From positions 115,817,373 through 115,881,372 of the forward strand of contig OY987299.1 of assembly GCA_963920635.1 (NCBI GenBank): a DNA stretch of 64,000 bases, in the 5' to 3' direction. The stretch's first letter is position 1; every line of letters begins with the position of its first letter. The translations under genes and the position numbers were made by a program. A model generated the notes under the pieces. The model did not search any database and was not told the DNA's origin. It saw only the letters and a program-made list of their open reading frames with translations. Source of the DNA: Pseudeuparius sepicola (Eukaryota; Arthropoda; Insecta; Coleoptera; Anthribidae). Below are positions 1 to 15,000 of this stretch, one piece after another.

Positions 1-25
1 TAGTCGTATTTATTTATGTTTATAG

Positions 26-3000
26 AGAGAGGCACAAGAAATCGTCGCACAAGAGCTCCAAGCACAAGAAAGATATGATATCATCCACAGAGAAGTTGGA
101 CAAGAAGTCTAAGGAGATTCTCGAGCAGCTAGTAGATAACAAGATTGTGCCACCGCTAGAAGATAGACTATGGAAGCATGTGCCTCAGGAAGACATAGTG
201 CCAGGTATGGGTAAGTGCATGTTCCTCCCTTATCACATCATTTCCCAAAATTGTTGTATGTTAGAAAATGAAGAATACAGTGTGACCAATAAAGTCAGGA
301 CTATTAAGAATTTTAGTTTGCCAAGAATTTGTGCTAGCACAAGCACAACCAACTTAAATTACAAAGCCATGAACTGAGGAAACTTGCAACGAGGCTTGAT
401 AGATAAAAAGGTATAGCAGTTTATTTGACAACAGAATACAAAAGTATGGGTAGCAAGTCAATTTAACATGGTAAAACAATTTATTTATTTATTTATTTGT
501 CATACAATTTATACAATTACACATGTTCCAAAACAACAACGAAAAATACAATTAAAATTCATAATTTAAGAATTCTTATACAGAGACTGGCAGAAAATAT
601 GCACCATATGTTTTTTTTTATTTTACATTTATCAGAAAATTTTATTCTTGATAAAAGTGTGTGCATTCCTGCAAACTCAAAACTCAGTTTTCAAAATTTG
701 AATATCTCATTTCATATTCGGGGAATATTCGAAAATATGAAAAATTCTCAACAGTAAAGTACCCTTATTTTTAATTTTAGAGGAAACATGTATTAAGAAA
801 AGTTGTTTAGAATGGACCATAAAACTATTTTTTCTTGATGTACCTGTTATAGTACTGGATGAGAAGTGCTCATGTTTTTTTTTTAAATATTTAGAACCGT
901 AATTTTCTCAAAAAAAAAAAGTCTGCGGAAAACCGTTAATTTGGTATAACTATTTAGCGTGAAGTTTGGCAAGGCCGCAAAACGACCAACACGTCCAGTC
1001 GCGTAACCTCCAATACGAGGGCTAGAGCCGTTTTCGGGTGCTACATTTGGAGCGCTCCAGGGTAACTCCGGAGCATTTCGCACGCGCTTTTAAGCGTTAG
1101 AGTACTTTTGAGTTTGACGCTCCCGAGCTGCTTAGATTTCAGAATTTCTATCAATTCATTTTCGGTTTAGCGAAAGCGGCTCTGCATTTCTCACTAGCAC
1201 ACTGTCAACGTCAATAACTCGTCATAATCAGCTGTTTTTGTTTTGTGTTCACGTCATATTTTATCTATGGTTAGCGTCAACATTAGCTGGATTGCAGGTT
1301 TTTTTTTTCGAATTTATTGCATTATTTTGAACTATGGACGAGGATTTTGTTAAAGCATATTATGACAATCTGCCCTTCGTAGATTTTGATATGGTATGCA
1401 CCTTTTTGAACTCGAATACCAATACTGTTCAGCTGGACCCCAATATTTGAATTTGAATTTCAACTTTTGGCTTATTTAAGGAAAAAAACAACCAAGTAGG
1501 GGTTATTTCTTGACTTGAAAATAATTTTCTACTGGATCATAATCAAAAAAACTAAAAAAAAAAATACTTTTATAGTCCATTGAAAGGTAAACCCAAAAAT
1601 GCAGTTTCAAGTTTCTATTTCAAAAACACTTTCAGCATTTTTTTATGATTTTCCCTGTATAGAAAATAAAACTACATCATTTGATATGCCAGTTCGATTT
1701 CAAAGAGGATTTATCATTTATAAACGTGATGCGCCTACTATTTATCGAAAAATATACCCACACCAGGAGACTTAAGCACTTATATGTGTATATTTTGATC
1801 ATGCTTTTGTTCTTGTCTGTCAAACATATCCAATTAATATCTAATTATAATTCAAATAAAAATGTTGAACATGTATTAGAAAAAATAAACTAAGGCCTTT
1901 GGCACTTTGACACTTTTGTCGAAAAGTTGTTATCCCCACTAGTCTGCATAGACCGCTCAAATGAATGTTCATGGCTTGAAATTTAAGTCTTTTGTACTAC
2001 ACTGATAAAAAATAACATGACATGCAAAAGGAGTCATGTGAGTTGAGGTAGGTAACTGTCAAATTGGGCTTTATTTGAAATACGCGACTTTTTCGCGAAA
2101 ATCTTTCACCTGGAAAGGGGTTGCAAATCAGAAATAAAGGTTGGACTGACCAAATGTTGCAAATCAGTAATGCCAGAGGTGCTTTTGACGGGTTAATAAA
2201 ACCCCAAAATATTTTAAACTAAGATGAAAAAGTTTCAAAGGGATTTTGGTACTTATTTGACAACAAATTAGTTCCAAATTACTTTCAATAATGGTCAAGT
2301 ACCCTAATTGCAAAGGAATAAACTTTCTCTAACAAAATTTTCAATATTTCGAGAAATAAGTGTATGCATAATTTTTATCCTTACATCAGCACAAACTATT
2401 GGCAAAGTACAATTAAATAGGCCTACAAACAAAATATTTTTATGATGCAGATTTTATTGGTCTTAGTTTACAATCATTCACAAATGAAATTAGTTTGCAC
2501 CATTTTTCTTTTGAATTATTATTTGTGCTTTGAATGTGGAATATAGCACAGCTTATTAGTTTGAATATCGTGGAGGGTCTTCACAAATAAAGCCGGGTAC
2601 ATAATGGCAACTATAGCCGAGAAAAAAACATTTTCATGTCAGTTTGACAATATTTATTGATACATTTGAAAGCCTCTGTTGGCATAACATGACAGCTTAT
2701 TGTAACTAGGGTTATTTTGGATAGTGAACCACTTGAGCTTTTTGTGAGATAGTTACAATATTACTTAAATTACTTATTAAAGCTGTAAAAATACCTAACG
2801 ATGAACGATAAGAATATAATGAACTGTTTAATGCTAAATATTGTTTCGTCCCCTATTTTTGCCCATGGACAAAGCGTTCTACCAGTTAAATGACTTCACA
2901 ACTTCTGTAAAAAAAAGGGCTTAATGTGTTTAATGATAGTTGTTAGGACATGAGTATGAGAATTACGAGCCTTATAATAGGTGAGTGTTGTAATGAATAC

Positions 3001-6000
3001 GAGTGTCTTAATAGCCATTAAATGCGTATTGCTTACAACATTTACAATAATGAAAAATAAGACCTTAAATTTTCAAAATTTGTTTAACTTATTATAGTCC
3101 AAAGCACGAAAGAAAACGTTTCTAAAGAACGCGGGCAGCGTTGTGAGATGTCCTATACGAGTAGTCGTTATTTATTGGTGAATAGAAGTTTTATCATATT
3201 GAAGCCGAATTTCTGAACTCTGTTATACCGAAAAAATAAAGCTCGCATCACGGGACCACTTACCCATTTTTGTTTATCATTTATTTTTAACGGGTGTGAT
3301 AAAACACCTATTATATTTTTTTCAACATCGTCGCGTCGACCATCGCCTTTGAAATACGGCAACACAGCACTTCTGCGAAGGAGACGGCTGACAAAACCAG
3401 TTAGCCAACGTGTTTTGTGCCTGTTTCTATAGTACGTAAAGTTAACTGCGTATTTGGGCTAGCATACAGACTTCATTTTTTAGGCCGCTGGCAAGTTTTT
3501 TCCGCCGGCTCAGAGAGCTCAGTGGCGTTTCGTATGTTCGGGAGTTAACGTGTGCAAAATGAGTAAACAGGGAAGAACGTTGTATTCTCAAGCACGAGAA
3601 ATAATTGCCAATGTTATAACGGTTTGCCTTCCTCCATAGTCTAAGGCATCACCATTTAGAATAATATGAACAATAAATTAAATAACAATTATATGAAAAT
3701 TAAGTCAGTGAGTTACACAAAATTGAGCTACGCCCCTGAACTGTGACTATTTCTATAATATTTTGCGAGTTTTTCCTCCTTACGTCACGCATTCTGCGGT
3801 AAGGAGGACTATATGAGATTTTATATTTTCAAATATAATAGTGTGAAACATTCCTAGTATTGCACTTTGTCGGTTAGCCACATGATCACCATTTATTAGT
3901 ATCCTTTAGAAAGCGAAAAAATGAAAAGAAAAATAGCAATTTGTTACAATCTACGATCCTCTTGGCTTTTTAGCTCCTGTTGACAGTGACAGTGACCACG
4001 AACCGTCGTCAACTGTCACCATTCCGACGCCTCCTCACAATCCAGAAGTCGAGGAATACCAGCCTGTGTCGTCTATCACGAAAACTTCACTTACGGACAG
4101 CGAGGATTATGACAAAGCGTCTCCCGTAGAAGATGACGAGGGGGGCATGTCGCCTCCTCCAAAGTCTCAGCCTCAGGAAATCTGGAGGGGTACCATCAAC
4201 ATGATAGATGTTGCCCAGATCTCTATCAGTGCTCACGAGGTGTCGGGTAAGAAATTTTGAAACTACCTACTTAATTAATTTCCAGTTACCATTTTGTGGT
4301 GTATACATAGATAGATAAATAGATATAGATAGATAGATAGATTGATTGATACATAGATAGATTGATACATAGATAGATAGAGAGATAGATAGATAGATAT
4401 AGATAAATAGATAGATAGATAGATATAGATAAATAGATAGATAGATAGAAGATATTATAGATAACCTAGATAAATATTTGTTCAGTAAAACTCATTACAT
4501 ATCTCATAAGGTGTAGAACACATCAATTCATTTTTACTTACCACTACAATAGCCAACAATGCTATCTTTGCATTTATCATCGAAAAATTCATTTAAGAAG
4601 TAGTATGGATTATACAATTAATGTTAATGATTGTATTACTTTTCTTGAGAGTGTATCTGGTTCTTCTGTAATACATAACAATATATTCATCTAAGATGGT
4701 TGGAGTTCATTGGTATATAGTATACAGTAAAGGCCCTAATATTGAGCATTGTGGAATCCCTCGTTTTATTATATTTTTTCGAATTTAAGTAATTTGTCTT
4801 CTCCATTCTGTTCTACCACACATTGTTCTCGATTTTGAAGATATAATTCTATTAGTTTCATATCTTTCTAATTTTTGACACAAAATTTTATGGTTACACG
4901 GTCTAATGCTTTTGATAAATCTAAACAAGACTGCCACTGTAGTCATACTTGCCTTGAGATTTTATTTTTTTTAACCATACATAGGTTGTGGATTTGTTTT
5001 TTCTGAATCCGCTGTGTTGATCATTAAAAATATTATTATTCTCCAAAAATGGTACTAATCTTTCATGGGGTGGACTGAAGGGGAAATCTGGTGTACAGAG
5101 TAGTGGAATTCGTAGGAAATCTCTGAAAATCTGGGGGAATTTCCAGGAAATCTGTGAAATCTCATGGAATTCCTAAGAAATCTGTGGAAATCTGGTAGAA
5201 TTCCCTAGAAATAAAGTGGAAATAACCGGAATTCCCACGGAATTCTCCAGAAGTCTGTAACTGTTGCGCTTGCTTTGACTTGTGTGCTTAAAATTGAAAT
5301 CCATGGAAATCTCATGGAATTCCGAGGAAATCTCATAGCAAATGGAAATATGGTGTACACATTTTGGCTGCGGTCTGCCCCTCGTGACTTACTTTTTCAA
5401 ATACTTTATGTTGGATAATATCTCAGACCAAAGTATCCTTGGTCTGAGGATAATAAAGGTACATGCCTGTAATTTTTATCTTCATATGTTTCTTCTTTTT
5501 TAAATATTGGTTTAATTTCTGCCAATTTAAATTTTTCTATGGTAATGTTTGATCATTCTGTTGGGGCTGATGGGTTTAAATTAATTGAATTTAAACAAGA
5601 ATTTATCACACTTGGATTGTTGTTGCTGGTTTTGCTTCACCTACCACAGTATCAAAATAGCTGTTTAAATTATCAAGTATTTCTTGTGGATTGTTATATT
5701 TGCCTGCAAAGTTTTTCATATGTTTTTTTCTATCTGTTGGTTATTTGCTTTACTATATAGATTCCATGTAGCTTTTGTTTTATTCTCTGCTTTCGATAAG
5801 TACTTTTGATAAGTACTTTGACAACTCTTTTGTTTCTTTAATTATTTTTTATACAGTGTGCCCGCGGATGGAGTCCCCAAGAGGACAAATGGACCAAAAA
5901 TTTCATTTGTCAACAAAAAGTCATTCTTGATAAAAGTTGCTGCTTCTCGAAAAAATATGGTCTACGGAGAGAATTTTTGATTTTCTTATACAGGGTGCCC

Positions 6001-9000
6001 AAAAACTACAAAAACATGTGACACCATCAAGAATAAACCACCTTTATTTTTAAAAATATCAAAAACTTTTACTTAGAAAAGTTGTTTAGAATTAAAAGAT
6101 GTGTCTGATTGTCACTTTTCAAACAAATCAGCCAATTCTGTTTTTTTTTATTTCCAAGTGTGAAATTGCTTTGTTTTTAAAAATATCAAAAACATTTATT
6201 TAGAAAAGTTTTTTAGAATTAAAAGACGTGTCTGATTATAACTTTTTAAGCAAATCGGACGACTTTGATTTAAATTGGTAAAAAATTAAAAAATCATAGT
6301 CGGCCGATTTGCTTCAAAAATTACCATCGAACACGTCTTTTAATTCTAAACAACTTTTCTAGATAAATGTTTTTGACATATTTAAAAATAAAGGTAGTAT
6401 ATTCTTGATGGTATTTCAAGTTTTTGTATTTTTGGGCACCCTGTATAAAAAATCAGAAATTCTCTCCGTAGACCATGTCCTTTCGAGAAGCAGAAACTTT
6501 TATCAAGAATGACTTTTTCGAAAAATGAAATTTTTGGTCCATTTGTCCTCTTGGGGACTCCATCCGCGGACACACTGTATACTTTACACTAATTTTTGGA
6601 GTTTTCAAGTATTCTGTTGAATATAAATTATAAATAAATAAATAAATGTCAATTTCATTAAAGATGAAAACATACAGAAAATAATAAAACTTCTGGAGCT
6701 TTACTTGGCACCAGAAGTCTCTGGCGATTTTTAATTGTTACAAGTAAACGCAACCATCGATCTAAACATGTTATTTTTGTTAAATAATAGTCCTTGTTAT
6801 TATCAGGTGACTGCAGTGGATTAGGCAAAGAACTGCCAGAAAACCTGGACATTGTAGGTCGTATCTCCCCAGACACAGTCTGGGACTACATCGGCAAAAT
6901 GAAGTGTTCCAACAGCAAGATCATATCTCTCGTTAGACTCAATGCCACCAACATCGAGGAGAAGATGCCGTATTTGGCGCTGTACAGCTACCTAAGCAGC
7001 AGAAACCGTCTGGGGGTGGTGAAGAGCATAAACAAGGCGGTCAAGGATTTCTATATACTGCCGCTAGCCTCTCAAAAGCCAATCCCGCAATCTTTGTTGC
7101 CATTGAACGGGCCCGGGTTTGAGGAGTCCAGGCCTGCTTTGCTGTTGGGTGAGTAATTGTTTTATTACATTTAACATTTAGGAAGTGTGTCCTTTTCTTT
7201 ATATTACAGAGTAGAGATGTTAAAACTCGGAAATTAGTTGGTTTACAAAATGCGTGGAGAACTTATAATAGGACCTTTTCTCAAAATTTAAAATTACAAC
7301 CATATACCTATAGCAACCTATATACTGTGAAAAAGAGATGTCCATTTTTAACCCTAAATGAGGCGGGAATGAAATAATTTATACGGGTGGGTTCCGTAAA
7401 TAATGTAATAATATCTTTGTTGTCATTTTGTAGCAAACGTAGCAATTAACTAGGTTGAGAAATTATACAGCTTAATCAAAACAAAAATATTTAATTACCT
7501 AACATTTTCATAACACTTTTAATTTTGATAATTATTTCTTTGATTTGAATACTTTTAATAATAACAGGGACTCTTTAAAATAAGGGAACCCAGCATGTCA
7601 CAGTCTATCACATAGGGAAAGTTAAGCCTTGTTTTCTGTATATCTCCAAGGAGACCACATAAGTGGGCTGGTACAAGGTTATGTTATATGTCAGTGTCCA
7701 ACTGCCATCAGGTTTTATGTGACATGCCAGTGCCATAGATTCCAAAGGAGGCAAAATATTTCCCATCATAGTTCACAATTTTTAAGTTTTCTAACTTCCA
7801 GATAGTCAATTAAAGGTAATGCGGCCGCCTATAGTAGTCCCAATAACTGCAACCAGATTTTTCTTGTCTCACCTTTAGTAATCCTACAATTCCCATTACG
7901 TGAGCATTACGTATAAGTAAGTAGTTCAAAACAAAAATGGTATTTCCTAAATATTAAATTATTAAGCAGGTAGCTTCAGTCAGGTCTTTTTTTAAACAGT
8001 TTTTATCTACAACTATAAGTTTATTTTACGTGTGTGAGGTACCTTGGGAGAGAAATAAAATTACAAAAATGAGCACCGAGAAAAACTACATCGTTAGAAC
8101 TAAGTACAAGACCTAATCTTATTAGTCCATTCCGAAATCTGTGAAAGTTCTTTGGGTAGATACATTCAACAAGGGAAGAAAGTTCAAGTACGTACCTATT
8201 ATACCTACATAATATTACAAATGGTTTGAGGAACCTGGTAACAAGGTACAATAGCGACAAATTCTCAAATAAGCAAAATCGGCACTGACTTACCATATTT
8301 ATATTACTTAAATTCCTGAAAATAATTGCAGGAAACCAAATTCAAATATAAAATAAATTTGATTCATTTGGCACTTGCCATATTCTGTGTTTATTGACAG
8401 AACATTGTCAAGTCTAATTTTTAGAAATCATATTAATTTTTAATAACAATCAAAGTACCTGTTATATCCATAGATTCTCCAATAAAATTGCATACTTGGC
8501 ATCATTGAGACCATTAGAATGGGGAAAGAAACGGCCTCACTTTGGAAAGTATATTGCTGGGTCCCCTTACTTTAAAGGGTCCCTGAATAATAATAAAATA
8601 TTTTCCAAGAATATATACCTGTTTCTATATTTTTAGACAGCCTGTTTTATCCCTTATAACTTTTACTAAAAACATTTTCTCATTTTGTTTGTTTAGAAAA
8701 TACAAGCAAAACAAAACTTGGTAACTTCAACTTTTATCACTTTAATCTTTGCTTCAAAAATGTAGTAAAGTAAGTGATTTCTAATTACGTTTGTCTTTGT
8801 TAACCTTTAATAATTTTGCTGGCCGTGATCTCAGTTGCTTGTTAATTCTATTTGCTTCAGAAATGCGGCTCTTTTGGTCGTATCGAGAATTAAAATTTCT
8901 TCGTTTTCCTCATCTCCACGAGTTACTTTCTGAACCGGAATGAATTTGTGTGGGTAGAATACACATACATAGTCCTTCCAGAGAATATTCTTGTCGCTGA

Positions 9001-12000
9001 CACCTAGAGTACTAAGCCACTTTCTAAATTTACTTTCTTCTCTTGGAAACTTAATAACCAGCAAGAAATATCAATGAAAAAAAAAAAACAATATTATTTG
9101 GCAACAAATTATACCTATTTACATTACTTGCCTATGGAATGTACTTTCACAATCTGGATACAAAAGTTTCTTCGCATGTTTACAATGCTTTGCAAAGTCA
9201 TTTTTTGATCTCGTAAATATGAAAACGAAAAGCTTTGAACCGTAAAAAATATAAAGAAAAAAATCGCGATTAAAAACGCATGCCATGGCGACTTTTATGA
9301 TTTTGCCCTTATTTATTGAATCTGTAGTTAGCCAATGCGTGTCAGAGTCATAAGGATACGAGAGCAATATTAGATACAAGCAACAGATGGCGCTAAAAAT
9401 TTATGTGGCCCAGTCATTGCCTACCAGTTTTCTTCTTTTAAAATCTACCAACAAAACAGCTGGACAACTTTATTCTTTGCAAAATCTGTCCCCTGTATCT
9501 ACTGTATTTCTGTCATGTCCTTATGTCAGTGTCATACATTGGCTAACTGGAGTATCCATAAACAAGGTTTTTCGAGATGTTCTTAAGGTTTTTTAAATTG
9601 TTTCCGCTTGGATTCAACAACTTCTTTGGGGGGGGGGGGACAGTTCAAAATTTAAATGCAATGTAATGAAAAACTATTTTTTAATTCTCCATAAATAGTT
9701 TGGTAGGAAGGACTCGAAAGTGGATATTGAGGCTTCAAGTTCAATTTTTCCGATTTCCAAAACAAACTAAGCGTGGCTCTAAAGTAGAAAAAAAATTGAC
9801 AGGATCTTTGGAAAGTAGTAAATCTGCACCTCCTTCCAGTGTTTTAAGTAACTTATAAGTAAATTTCGGAAAACCAACCGTTGTCAAGATTAGTAAGATT
9901 AAAAATTGCAAACAAGTGGCTATTTTTTTTAAATTATTTTCAGGCTTAACTTTTGAGGACATTCAATCCTCATTTTAAAAGAAGTTATTAGACAAACCAA
10001 GACAAACACTGATATTGACACTACTTGTGCACATAATATTAGTAATATTAATTTAAGAGAATTCTTAGTAAAAGCAGTAAAAAAATCGAATTTACAATTT
10101 GAATTTGTTTCCAATATAACAATTTTTTATAAACTTATAAAATCTCACCACTGCCACATAGTGACATTCTTTTGGCGAAGTGTGAAATACATTTTAAAGG
10201 AAATAATTTCCCTCCAGGTATAATCGTCAGGGACAAACGGAAACGCCCTCTCTTGGATGTCCCTTTGAGCACGCCTCCTAAACGCAATAAGATCGAAGTC
10301 GCCGTCACTGTCGCCACGCCTCCGGCCAGATCTTACACTCCTCCACCGCCAACCACACCCCCAGTCATCAAGTCGGATCCTAGAGTGGCGAAACTGCCGC
10401 TGCCGCCTCTGCCGACGGTCGCTGCTCCAGTTGTGACCAAGCCGCCACCCCCGCCGCCGCCGCTCGAAGAGGAAATCGAGGGAGGTGGTAAGTTGCGGTA
10501 CAGAATAAATAACTTCGTGACACAAGTCAAAAATAATATAGTCTTCAGAGCTAAAATAATTTGATGTAGTACAACATATACAGATATTTTGACATTTTCC
10601 AGCTTAGTCCTGTAAAACAATGTTTTCCAACCAAAAACTTAAATGAAAACAGTTAATTTTCAGTCGCCGAAACAGTATTTTTGGTGTGAAGCCAGCATAA
10701 CTGATATTTAAGTGAGAATTTTTGGAACACTATAATATTTACATGTATTTGTTCTTAGATGAACCGTACAGTCCAGAAGATTCAGATCCGGACTCTGGAC
10801 CGGTAGAACCTGCCCCTCCAGCTGCGGTAACCGTTCCAGACGAGTCTTCGGATACGGATGTTCAAATCGTCGAAATTCCAGATGATTCTCCAGAACGCAG
10901 TCCAGAATATCCCGCAATTCCAGGTGAGAACAGCAAATAAAAAATAATCCGAGAAATCGAACATACTGGCTCTTTCCATAGGTTTGGGCGACACTCCAAT
11001 CTTTCCGGCCAGCAAGCAGGACCTGGAGAGGCAAATGGAGGAGCTCAACAAGAAGATAGAGATGCAGAAGTCGGAGATCACGAACATTACGAAGAATATA
11101 GCTACGGCGGCAACGGGCACAGACATAGGCACTTCGGCATTGGCCAGTATCGCGTTGCCGAGCAACTTGCAGCAGATCTTGGACAGCATCAAGACAATTG
11201 GGGCTACAACGGAAACGACGGGACCTGTGGTGAGTGTCTAGTCTGCTCCATTTTTGATAGTCTGTCTACTAACCAGGACAAATTTGGTAGTTTCATGTGA
11301 TTGGGAGAAATAGGGAAAACACCTTGAACTTTATGTCAGCATCCATTTATTTTGAACCTCTGGTGGCCTGGAATAACAAAGCAGCAGTCCGGCCCTGCCA
11401 TTTGGATTCAGCTAAAACAAGAGTTCACAAGAAATGCCAGATGGGTGCCTCGATATTTCCAATATTTTCTTGTGTGCAACAAAACTTGCGTCTAAAATAT
11501 AGACAGTATATTTCTTTACTTGGAGCAAGTAGGTTGCCTCAGATAATTAGGCCCGATCATTGTTATTTAAAGAAGTTGTGGTTAATTTTTAGGCAAATCT
11601 ACTCTCATATGATCATAGAACAAAATAAGAAAGAAGACCCATGGAGCAACAATAAAGAAAGGGTCCCTTGGTCCTTTAGAAATCCGATAGGCATATTTTC
11701 GGGGCCCCGAAAATCCTCCGCTGTTAAATATGGCGCGAAAGACGGGGGCAAGTCTGGACCTCGGGGGCGCGAGTTGTGTGCGAAGTCCTGTTATACAGCC
11801 AGTGCCATATACCGTTTGATGCCTAGAATTTTTTTTTTCAAATGCGTTTTCCGGGAGTTTTGATGGTACGGCGAGATGGCCGGAGAACGGGTCAACATAT
11901 TTAACGAAACTTTTTCAGGTAAATTATTTCCCGTTTTCGAGTTATTACGGATTTTCGGTGAAAAAAAAAACGACTAACGCAGATGGGACGCATCTTTTTT

Positions 12001-15000
12001 ACGTGATTGGTCGGCATTTCCCATCACCTAAAAGCCAAAGTCCGAAAACTGTCAGAAATTGCCCTTTTTCGCCGAGCTACAGCTAAGTTATTTCGGCTCG
12101 GGGCTCTGGGGTCGGAATTTTTAGAGCTTCCCTCAAGTCTTCAGGTGAGGTGCAGATGCTTTCGGTGCCCCCGAAAAATCAAAAAATGAGAAAAAAACAG
12201 CAATTTCTAAGAGCGGTTCCTCAGGATTTCCCGTCAATTTCGCTAATTCTACAGCAACCCCATTTCTTGAAACTTGAAAATCGGGAGTCGGGAAATTTGG
12301 TTAAATATCGGGTTTTTGAGGTTTCTTTCGGTATTGGAGGAAAGTACAAGACCCAATTAAGAAATTTACCACCTCCTTCAATTTTTAGAACGGCGCTTTT
12401 TTAATTTATCAAAAGACTTTTGCGAAAAAGTAGTAAATATGTTCGTGGGACGGGTTGTACATATTAAAAAATTAAAAATTAACCACAACTTCTTTAAATA
12501 ACAATGATTGGGCCCATATTATCTGAGGCAACCTACTCGCTTCAAGTAAAGAAATATACTCTCCACATTTTATATTACATCTTATTCTATAATCTTTTGA
12601 GAGTTGAAATCATGCGGCCGGCTCTTGGATGATTATGGACCGGGAGATAGTGACAGATTTTTGGACGTGATTTTACTCAGTATTCCTTTCAAAGGGCATT
12701 ATGTGGCACATATTCTCACGATAATAAGGTATGAATCAGAGAGTCATCCTGGGTTCTTCATGTGAAAAACTGAGTTTTCAATTATTCGAAAAATATGCGT
12801 TTTGATATGATTTTATACAGGCTGCCATGTTTTTTATAATGAAGTTCAAGTAGAAAATTCCTCCGATAACCATAGGCATACCGTTAGGGTGGGTCCAAAG
12901 GGCTATTATTGCCACGTGATCTTGTATTTTAATAATTAATTTTTCCACGTTTCTGAACAGGCTGCCAATGAGAAGTATGAAAATGCTGAAAAAAGGATGG
13001 CATACCTTTCGCGCATGTCCAAGTACTGTTTAAATTGAATGTTATTTAATCATTTAAACGAGTTATTCGATGTAAAGTGTACTTACTGCCAGGTAGCAGG
13101 ACACCTGGCGCTGGCGCGCTTGGAAAGGTGTAATTTTAATTAGTACCTCCAAAGAGTTTTGGAAAAGCTAAAAATTCGTAAATAGACAGTCGATACGATA
13201 CAAAAACCGAGACAAATGGTCAGACAGCTGTCTAATCGAACACGTGTAGTCAGCATTGCTCGAAACGTGTTGAAAAAATAATGTTCCTGCAAATGATTTG
13301 GAAAAGCTGAAATTCGGGTATATATTAATACAGTTCGTCCTATACATGAAACAAATAGTCAGACATCGATTTGATAGAACCCGATCAGTCAGCAGCCAAT
13401 AGAAGGCAAGAGAACGACCGCGTGCGCTTCACGGTAATGAGGGGTTCATGGATGATGACTATTAAACTTTTGCATGTATTTCGTGTAAAAAAAATTGTTA
13501 TTTATTTTTAATATTTAAACCTTCATTAAAGCCTATTCATTTAATTTATACCCTGACGTCATCGATACCAGCATAACAGCGTTGCCAAACTTTATGACAA
13601 ATTGCAAATACGAAGACTTCAGCTGTCACAATATTTGACTTTTAAACCATTTACAGGTTAGTTAATGTACACAGTGTTTTCTTAATCTGAAACCTTAATA
13701 GGCCATTTGAATAAAAGTAAGGAAAAGCTTAATACTAAAAAAAATAAAAAAAAATGAAAAATTTCACTATTTCCGAATAATTATTTAAAAAAAATTTTTG
13801 GACCATCTGATACGCCTTTATGTAAAAAAGAAAGCAGTGGAAATTTACAAAGAAAATATTTCCCTTAATTCAAAATCTTTTATAATATTTTCTTTTAAAA
13901 TTTTAAATAAAAGCATTTGCTTAAGTTTTATTTACACTACCCAATGAATATTGTGCTGTAAATCATTATGTTAATATTTATTAAAATAAAGATCTCGAAC
14001 AATTTTGAATTAAATTTTATTAAGTATACTTAATAACTAAATATGAACAATGAAATAATAATAATAATAAATAAAAAACAATTCTGGGCCATTAACACTA
14101 CATGCAAAGAGAGAAAGAAAAAACCTGTAGTCAACATGGATGATTTCGACCAGACAGCAATCCGAAATGTGATATATGAAATGTATAGGGACAGTATGTT
14201 AAAGAATTTTGCCAATTTGCCCGAATATGCTTCTAATTTTATAATTATTCTTTTAGAAAAGCACATTACAGTGAACACCCTAAAAGCGAAATTAGAAGGA
14301 AAATATGGAAAATATTGAGGAACATTGGATTTAAGTACCGTAAAGATGATCCCCGACGTGTACTTATAGAGGTGCTTAATATTGCTCTAAAACGTATTAA
14401 ATTTTTAAGAAATTATATATATACAAGCAAAAATGGAAGGAACACGACAGTTTCTTTACCTGGACGAAACATGGATTTTCCAAGATGGGACTATCAGCAA
14501 GTCTTGGCAAGATGATAGCGTTAAATCCGTTAAGAAAACTAAAGTTTTTTTAAAAAGAAAATTTTGTTGATTCAAAAATTGCACTCCTCTTCATCGTCTT
14601 CGTAGTCACTATCCGAGTCACTATCAAGATTAATGATCAAGGGGTGTATGTCTTCCCGATCAAAAGCCACCTCCCTTTCCCACCAACGACTGATTTCTTC
14701 TTCAGTGTGACGAACAGTTTTTGCCCAAACTTCTAGAGTAGCCTGTGCTAAGGCTTGCCTCCATACCAATAACGATTTCTCCACCGATCGTCCATCTTCA
14801 CCAACATGGTCGTTGTAATATTTTTTCGCAATACCCCATATATTTTCTATTGGATTGAAGATGCAGTGGTATGGTGGTAACCTTAACACAGTATGTCCCT
14901 TTTCTACGGCGATTTTGTCCGCCACATATTCTATTGGTGGTTTGTGCCTGTAATAAATGAAAAAAATAGTACTTCAAAGGTAGCAAAGTCAATTTTCAAT

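Larger units (their letters stand above)
7149..10217. other. Intron 3 of the PHF3/DIDO1-like gene
   Basis: AT-rich intron containing a probable THAP-like relic (8831-9379), an inverted repeat (9305-9567) and a poly-G run near 9630. No other gene signal was seen in 7150-8800 or 9650-10200. Confidence 0.5.

Noticed and set aside
10145..11192. Minus-strand open frames opposite exons 4-6 of the PHF3/DIDO1-like gene
   Set aside because: They are antisense shadows of proline-rich and acidic exons; their arginine- and glycine-rich composition mirrors the real frame.
11297..11863. 188-codon plus-strand open frame
   Set aside because: It runs across the boundary of repeat Q, shows no recognisable domain and has no splice or codon support.
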